Assembly (NCBI GenBank): GCA_947086625.1
Contig: CAMTZV010000026.1
Coordinates: forward strand, 1 to 8,913
Direction of reading: 5' to 3'
Length of the DNA: 8,913 nucleotides
DNA from: an uncultured bacterium
GTDB taxonomy: Bacteria > Bacillota > Clostridia > Lachnospirales > Lachnospiraceae
In this document: one piece after another, positions 5,282 to 8,913 of the stretch
Layout of the letters: each line of letters opens with the position of its first letter
Numbering within the stretch: the first letter of the stretch is position 1
The notes under the pieces: generated by a model
Told to the model about the DNA's origin: nothing
What the model saw: the letters and a program-made list of their open reading frames with translations, nothing else
Databases searched by the model: none
Position numbers and translations under genes: made by a program

Positions 5282-6871
5282 ATGGAATCAACGCAACATT
5301 TAGAGTGTGAACGTCAACAGATACATGTGATGCGTGAAAAGGGCAGGGCCGTCACGCAGATTACGCTGGACGACGACTACAATCTGGCGGAATACAAGCC
5401 GGATATTCTGAAAATTATCGAGGAAAAAGGGCAGGTGCGCATGGAGGAGGCGAAGGTCGAGAAGGACTTCGTGCGTCTGCGGGGTGCGCTGCAATTCGAG
5501 GTGCTCTACCGCAGCAGCCGGGAGGACGGCTCCTTTAACCATTTACAGGGGGAAATCCCGTTTCAGGAAAATGTGCGCATGGAGGGCTGTGAGGAGTACG
5601 ACATGGTCTTTGTCAGCCCGGAGATCGAGGATCTCTCGGTCGGTCTGATCAACTCGAGAAAGCTGGAAATACGCGCTCTGATCACGTTACAGCTTCATCT
5701 GCGCCAGCCGGGCGTCCACAATCTGGCGACCGACCTTGCGGGCGGGGAGCCGGGAAGTGCGCAGGTGCGAAAGGAGGAGGTCACGGCGCTGGAGCTGCTT
5801 GGCCAGAAAAAGGATACAAGCCGTTTTCGAAGCGAGCTTACGCTTCCGTCCAACAAGCCGGGCATACAGGAGATCCTGTGGTACTCATTGCAGCCGCGGG
5901 GGCTGGAGAGCCGCATGGAGGATGGGAAGATCGGCATAAACGGGGAGCTGCTCATACATATGACCTATCGGAGCGCGGAGGATACGGAGCAGATGCAGTG
6001 CCTGGAGCTTGCGGTTCCGATGCAGGCACAGGTGGACGCGGCGGAAGCGGAGCCGGATGTGGTTTCCTGGGTGCGGGTGCGGCTCGTTTCCAGCGATCTT
6101 GAGGCGGCGGAGGATTTTGACGGGGAGGAGCGCCTGCTGCAGCTGGAGGCGGTGCTCGAGGTGGATTACACGCTCTGGCAGGAGCGCACGCTTACGCTTT
6201 TGCAGGACGTCTATGCGACCGGAAGTGAGCTTACATGTACGACAACGGACGTCACACTGCAAAAGCTGCTCGTCAAAAACGATTCCCGCTTCCGCATTAA
6301 CGAGCGTATTTCTCTGGAGGAGGGCGGTCAGGTTATGCAGATCTGCTCCTGCGTGGGGACAGTCCAGGTGGAGGATGTGACACCCGGGCAGGGGCGGCTG
6401 GATGTCTCCGGTATTCTGAAGCTCAAGCTGCTCTACATTGCGGCAAACGACGAGATGCCGATGATGGCGGTAAACGAGACGCTGCCGTTTAACGAGGTCG
6501 TTGAGGTGGCGGGGCTTGACCCGGAGAGATCGAAGATCAGCTACGACCTTGAGGCGGGCATCGACCAGCTCACGACGGCGCTGCTGGATCAGAGCCAGGT
6601 GGAGTGCAAGGCGCAGATCCGGCTCTGTGTCATCGTTTTTGAGAACCATACCGTGAAAAATGTGGAAAAGATTGAGTCGGCCCCGCTGGACGGCGAGCAG
6701 CTTCGGACGCAGCCGGGCATGATCGGTTACATCGTGAAAAACGGAGATGAGCTGTGGGATATTGCCAGGGCGCACCGGGTGACGATCCCGCAGATCATGG
6801 AGATGAACGGGCTGACGGAGGAGACGGTACAGCCCGGGGATAAGTTGATGATTGTCAAGACGATCGGTTGA
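5282..6871 (+). CDS. sipL: SipL-like spore coat morphogenesis protein (SPOCS/DUF3794 repeats plus LysM)
   Basis: The 529-residue product carries three repeats of the SPOCS (DUF3794) fold, roughly at residues 35-140, 185-300 and 335-455, followed by a C-terminal LysM at about 483-526 (YIVKNGDELWDIARAHRVT...QPGDKLMIV). This matches Clostridioides difficile SipL in layout and length. SipL acts in the mother cell, binding the ATPase SpoIVA through its LysM domain to encase the forespore in coat, and is the functional counterpart of SpoVID. There is no signal peptide, consistent with a cytosolic mother-cell protein. The start is set by GGAGGT at 5268-5273, 8 bases before the ATG, which lies inside the veg terminator. 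No convincing promoter was found; AATACTTA at 5240-5247 with GCATAAA 14 bases upstream is a weak sigma-E-like pair. A long antisense frame covers it but is a composition shadow. Confidence 0.85.
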   Translation: MESTQHLECERQQIHVMREKGRAVTQITLDDDYNLAEYKPDILKIIEEKGQVRMEEAKVEKDFVRLRGALQFEVLYRSSREDGSFNHLQGEIPFQENVRMEGCEEYDMVFVSPEIEDLSVGLINSRKLEIRALITLQLHLRQPGVHNLATDLAGGEPGSAQVRKEEVTALELLGQKKDTSRFRSELTLPSNKPGIQEILWYSLQPRGLESRMEDGKIGINGELLIHMTYRSAEDTEQMQCLELAVPMQAQVDAAEAEPDVVSWVRVRLVSSDLEAAEDFDGEERLLQLEAVLEVDYTLWQERTLTLLQDVYATGSELTCTTTDVTLQKLLVKNDSRFRINERISLEEGGQVMQICSCVGTVQVEDVTPGQGRLDVSGILKLKLLYIAANDEMPMMAVNETLPFNEVVEVAGLDPERSKISYDLEAGIDQLTTALLDQSQVECKAQIRLCVIVFENHTVKNVEKIESAPLDGEQLRTQPGMIGYIVKNGDELWDIARAHRVTIPQIMEMNGLTEETVQPGDKLMIVKTIG

Positions 6872-6896
6872 AATTCGCGCGCGCGCGTGTTATACT
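6868..6896 (+). promoter_or_regulatory. sigma-A promoter of the NlpC/P60 transcript
   Basis: TTGAAA (6868-6873) overlaps the sipL stop codon and is followed after exactly 17 bases by TATACT (6891-6896), with TGT before it as an extended -10. The spacer is largely alternating CG (6876-6887). The start would be near 6903, giving a leader of about 234 nt. Confidence 0.8.
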
Positions 6897-6902
6897 AGGA
6901 GC

Positions 6903-7136
6903 ACTTGGCGGGAAGAGCTGTAATTTCGGATCAGAGGGAACGCCGACAGCAGGAAGTCGATTCTGAAACAAAGACCGTTATAAAAACGCCGGTGCCTGGC
7001 GAGGTATTTTCGAGCCTGGCATCCGTTGCGTTTTTATCCGAGCGAAAGCGTGTCTTTGTTCAGAAATGACTGATTGCTGTCGGCTGGTTAGCGGATGCTG
7101 GGATGATTTTGCAGCAGGCACACAGGGAGGAATTTT
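6903..7136 (+). ncRNA. Long structured 5' leader, candidate cis-regulatory RNA of unknown class
   Basis: The leader folds into one long rod. Paired segments from outside in are 6942-6951 with 7075-7084 (10 bp, GCCGACAGCA/TGCTGTCGGC), 6955-6958 with 7068-7071, 6962-6967 with 7059-7064, 6969-6975 with 7052-7058, 6980-6989 with 7028-7037 (10 bp, ATAAAAACGC/GCGTTTTTAT), then 6990-6992 with 7023-7025, 6993-6996 with 7018-7021 and 6998-7000 with 7013-7015. Two symmetrical 3x3 internal loops and a small GAAA-capped side hairpin (7044-7051) interrupt it. Its inner GC stem followed by TTTTTAT could also work as a terminator. Near the 3' end TGCTG (7096-7100) can pair with CAGCA (7112-7116) just before the ribosome site. 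NlpC/P60 genes are often under c-di-AMP (ydaO/yuaA) riboswitches. GAGGGAAC at 6934-6941 is faintly reminiscent of that class, but the expected CCGACAGCTAAC core near the 3' end is absent. Confidence 0.6.
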
Positions 7137-8435
7137 ATGGCACGTGTGAGAAACGGGAAACGACTGCTGGCGGCGGCGCTTGTATTTGCGTTTGCGGCCG
7201 GCATGGTACAGAATACAAATGTGAACGCGACGACGATTCAGGATGCGAAGGATAAGATCAACGAGGCGAATCAGCAGCTCGATCAGACGAAGGGGCAGAT
7301 TTCCGACATCGAGAAGCGGCAGAATTCGCTGCAAAAGGAGATCGATGCGCTGGACTCGGAGCTGGTAGCCCTGATGCTGGACATTGAAATCTTAAAGGAC
7401 GAGATCGCGCAGAAGGAGGCGGACATCGAGAAGGCGACGGACGATCTCGCACAGGCGCAGGAAACCGAAAAGCGCCAGTACGAGAGCATGAAAAAGCGCA
7501 TCCGCTTCATGTATGAGCGGGGCGACAACGCGCTCGTGGAGTCGCTGCTTGGCGCGGGGAGCATGTCGGACTTTCTGAACCGGGTGGAATATTTTAACCA
7601 GATCTACGACTACGACCGGGGAATGCTAAACGAGTATCAGGACACCGTAAAGCAGGTGGCCGACCTCAAGAGCACGCTGGAGCAGGAGCAGCAGGACATG
7701 CTTGCCCTCAAGGAAAATCAGGAGCATCAATCGGAAGAATTGCAGAAGATGATCGAGAAAAAGCGCGGCACGATGAGCGATTTTGACGCGAAGCTCGCGC
7801 AGGCCGAGCAGCTTGCTGCGCAGTACAAGCAGACGATCAAGGAACAGAACGATATCATCGTGGCGGAGCAGGCGCGCATCGCCGCGGAGGAAGAGGAACG
7901 CCGCCGCGAGGAGGAGCGCCGCAGACAGGAGGAGGAAGCGCGCAGGCAGGAAGAGGAGCGCCGCAGACAGGAGGAGGAACGTCGCAGGCAGGAGCAGGCG
8001 GCGGCAAATCAGGGCGGAGGCTCCGGCGGCTCGGGCACCAGCTCGGGCGGGGACGCCGATGCGGGCGGGGCAAACCCCGATTACCGGACAAACGTCAGCG
8101 GGCAGGAGGTCGTGAACTACGCGATGCAGTTTGTGGGCAACCCCTATGTCTGGGGCGGGACGAGCCTCACAAACGGCTGTGACTGCTCGGGCTTTGTGAT
8201 GAGCGTATTCGGGCATTACGGCATCAGCCTGCCGCACAGCTCGGCCGCGCTGCGAAGCTGCGGACAGGCAGTCAGCTACAGCAACGCGCAGCCCGGCGAT
8301 CTGATCTGCTACAGCGGACACGTGGCGATTTATATCGGCGGTGGCCGCATCGTCGGCGCACAGAGCACGGCGGTGGGGATCGCAACGCAGACGGCGACCT
8401 ACCGGACGATCCTTGCGGTGCGGAGGGTTTTGTAG
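7137..8435 (+). CDS. Secreted coiled-coil NlpC/P60 peptidoglycan hydrolase (PcsB/CwlO-like)
   Basis: The 432-residue product starts with a Sec signal peptide (residues 1-31, likely cut after NVNA). Residues 33-240 form a long coiled coil, including a PcsB-type block near 121-155 (RIRFMYERGDNALVESLLG...RVEYF). An Arg/Glu/Gln-rich stalk covers 251-287 and a Gly/Ser linker 293-312. The NlpC/P60 endopeptidase domain runs from about 320 to 432. Its catalytic Cys350 lies in CDCSGF and His395 in GHVAIYIG. Such enzymes cleave stem-peptide bonds in the wall, and those with this coiled coil are commonly controlled by FtsEX during division. The usual third polar residue, His in IVHAS, is Gly407 here (IVGAQS), with Gln409 two residues on. 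The start is set by GGGAGG at 7125-7130. It is probably co-transcribed with the downstream lipoprotein. Confidence 0.9.
   Translation: MARVRNGKRLLAAALVFAFAAGMVQNTNVNATTIQDAKDKINEANQQLDQTKGQISDIEKRQNSLQKEIDALDSELVALMLDIEILKDEIAQKEADIEKATDDLAQAQETEKRQYESMKKRIRFMYERGDNALVESLLGAGSMSDFLNRVEYFNQIYDYDRGMLNEYQDTVKQVADLKSTLEQEQQDMLALKENQEHQSEELQKMIEKKRGTMSDFDAKLAQAEQLAAQYKQTIKEQNDIIVAEQARIAAEEEERRREEERRRQEEEARRQEEERRRQEEERRRQEQAAANQGGGSGGSGTSSGGDADAGGANPDYRTNVSGQEVVNYAMQFVGNPYVWGGTSLTNGCDCSGFVMSVFGHYGISLPHSSAALRSCGQAVSYSNAQPGDLICYSGHVAIYIGGGRIVGAQSTAVGIATQTATYRTILAVRRVL
7911..7979 (+). repeat. 27-bp direct repeat within the NlpC/P60 stalk
   Basis: The same 27 bases occur at 7911-7937 and 7953-7979, a 42-bp (14-codon) period encoding EERRRQEEE. 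The surrounding codons repeat the same theme less exactly. The stalk could change length by slippage or recombination in steps of whole codons. Confidence 0.8.
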
Positions 8436-8450
8436 GAGCGGAGGTCAACG

Positions 8451-8516
8451 GTGATACCGCATGTGAGAAGGCGAACGCGCCGCACCATACAGGAGGGAAG
8501 CAGAAAAAAGCCATGA
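8451..8516 (+). CDS. Possible 21-codon GTG-start ORF coupled to the downstream lipoprotein
   Basis: GTG at 8451 follows a perfect GGAGGT (8440-8445) at 5 bases and opens a 21-codon frame, (M)IPHVRRRTRRTIQEGSRKKP, ending in TGA at 8514-8516. That stop overlaps the lipoprotein ATG at 8513 as ATGA. It is in the same frame as the NlpC/P60 gene and begins six codons after its TAG. The peptide is very basic and unlike any family I know. The likeliest role is delivering ribosomes to the lipoprotein, whose own nearest AGGAGG is 16 bases from its ATG, too far for normal initiation. Confidence 0.4.
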   Translation: MIPHVRRRTRRTIQEGSRKKP

Positions 8517-8913
8517 GGAACCATCATTTTTACCGGAGTCATGACTGCCGCAGATTTTTGTCTGTGGCAGTGCTCTTGTGTGTGCTTTTGTGTCTGGGAG
8601 GCTGCGGCGTGCGCCAGCGGACAATCGTTTTCAACGAGCATCTGGACGAGACGGCGCTCGTTTTGGACGGGCGGGAATACCCGCTGCGGGCGTTTGCCTT
8701 TTATGTCGCATACGAGGAGCAGCTCATACAGGAGCAGGCGATTCTGTATGACGCCAAAAATCCGAACGCATACTGGAACATCCATATGAACGGGCACTTT
8801 GTGCGCGTGCGCGCCCGGGAGGAGGCGATGAATCTCGCGATCCATGATTTTGTGCTGTATGAGCTTGCGGTGGAGGCGGGCACAGAGCTGAGCGACGAGG
8901 AGATCACATACGC
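8513..8913 (+). CDS. PrsA/SurA-like lipoprotein foldase, N-terminal part (3' partial)
   Basis: The frame is open to the window end, so only the first 133 codons are seen. The product starts MRNHHFYRSHDCRRF, followed by a hydrophobic core and a lipobox LGGC with Cys31. It is therefore a membrane-anchored lipoprotein. Residues from about 55 on (YPLRAFAFYVAYEEQLIQEQ, then a helical stretch ending ELAVEAGTELSDEEI) look like the N-terminal chaperone region of PrsA/SurA foldases, where helices are followed by 'G...sdeEi'. The peptidyl-prolyl isomerase domain, if present, lies beyond the window, so enzymatic activity cannot be confirmed. The ATG overlaps the stop of a small upstream ORF. AGGAGG at 8491-8496 is 16 bases upstream. 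No terminator separates it from the NlpC/P60 gene. Confidence 0.7.
   Translation, partial: MRNHHFYRSHDCRRFLSVAVLLCVLLCLGGCGVRQRTIVFNEHLDETALVLDGREYPLRAFAFYVAYEEQLIQEQAILYDAKNPNAYWNIHMNGHFVRVRAREEAMNLAIHDFVLYELAVEAGTELSDEEITY

Noticed and set aside
5885..6775. 296-codon open frame antisense to sipL
   Set aside because: It lies wholly within a well-supported gene, has no ribosome site, and its Leu/Arg/His-rich product is what GC-rich coding DNA gives on the opposite strand.
6903..7136. 6S RNA or tmRNA as the identity of the structured leader
   Set aside because: There is no large central bubble flanked by two stems as in 6S RNA, and no tRNA-like ends as in tmRNA. Direct attachment to a ribosome site and CDS favours a leader.
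7626..8321. 231-codon minus-strand frame opposite the NlpC/P60 gene
   Set aside because: Its low-complexity Leu/Ala runs mirror the Glu/Arg/Gln stalk on the plus strand.

Overview
The window looks like chromosomal DNA from a fairly GC-rich, spore-forming Clostridia member, most likely Lachnospiraceae. This rests on strong AGGAGG-type ribosome sites, a Veg homologue next to a SipL-type spore-coat morphogenesis protein (SPOCS domains plus LysM), a PcsB/CwlO-like NlpC/P60 hydrolase, and many short, tightly packed envelope genes. No tRNA, rRNA, CRISPR array, insertion sequence or phage gene was seen. No gene-free stretch exceeds 300 bases.

Layout. (1) Positions 1-790 hold the 3' part of an XRE-type regulator with a TPR-like C-terminal region. 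(2) A 225-base gap with two sigma-A-like promoter candidates leads to ddl and murF, joined by an ATGA overlap; together they make D-Ala-D-Ala and attach it to the UDP-MurNAc-tripeptide. (3) Converging on murF is a minus-strand PlsC-type acyltransferase. Its promoter contains a perfect 17-bp palindrome and faces a small plus-strand lipoprotein with a PrcB-C-like domain. (4) A strong promoter carrying an NrdR-box-like inverted repeat drives a leader with a possible 30-codon ORF that overlaps the start of veg by ATGA. (5) After veg comes a large intrinsic terminator whose 3' arm contains the Shine-Dalgarno sequence of the next gene, sipL. (6) After sipL, a near-consensus promoter starts a roughly 234-nt leader that folds into a long rod-like hairpin (about 47 base pairs) ahead of a secreted NlpC/P60 hydrolase. 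(7) That gene is followed by a possible 21-codon ORF coupled by ATGA to a PrsA/SurA-like lipoprotein that runs off the window.

Taken together this is a cell-envelope and sporulation neighbourhood: peptidoglycan precursor synthesis (ddl, murF), phospholipid synthesis (plsC), spore envelope assembly (sipL), peptidoglycan hydrolysis (NlpC/P60) and extracytoplasmic folding (PrsA-like). The protein-coding genes are ordinary for such a genome. The less expected content is in the RNA between them: a structured leader of no class I can recognise, a terminator that doubles as an RBS mask, and two small ORFs placed for translational coupling.
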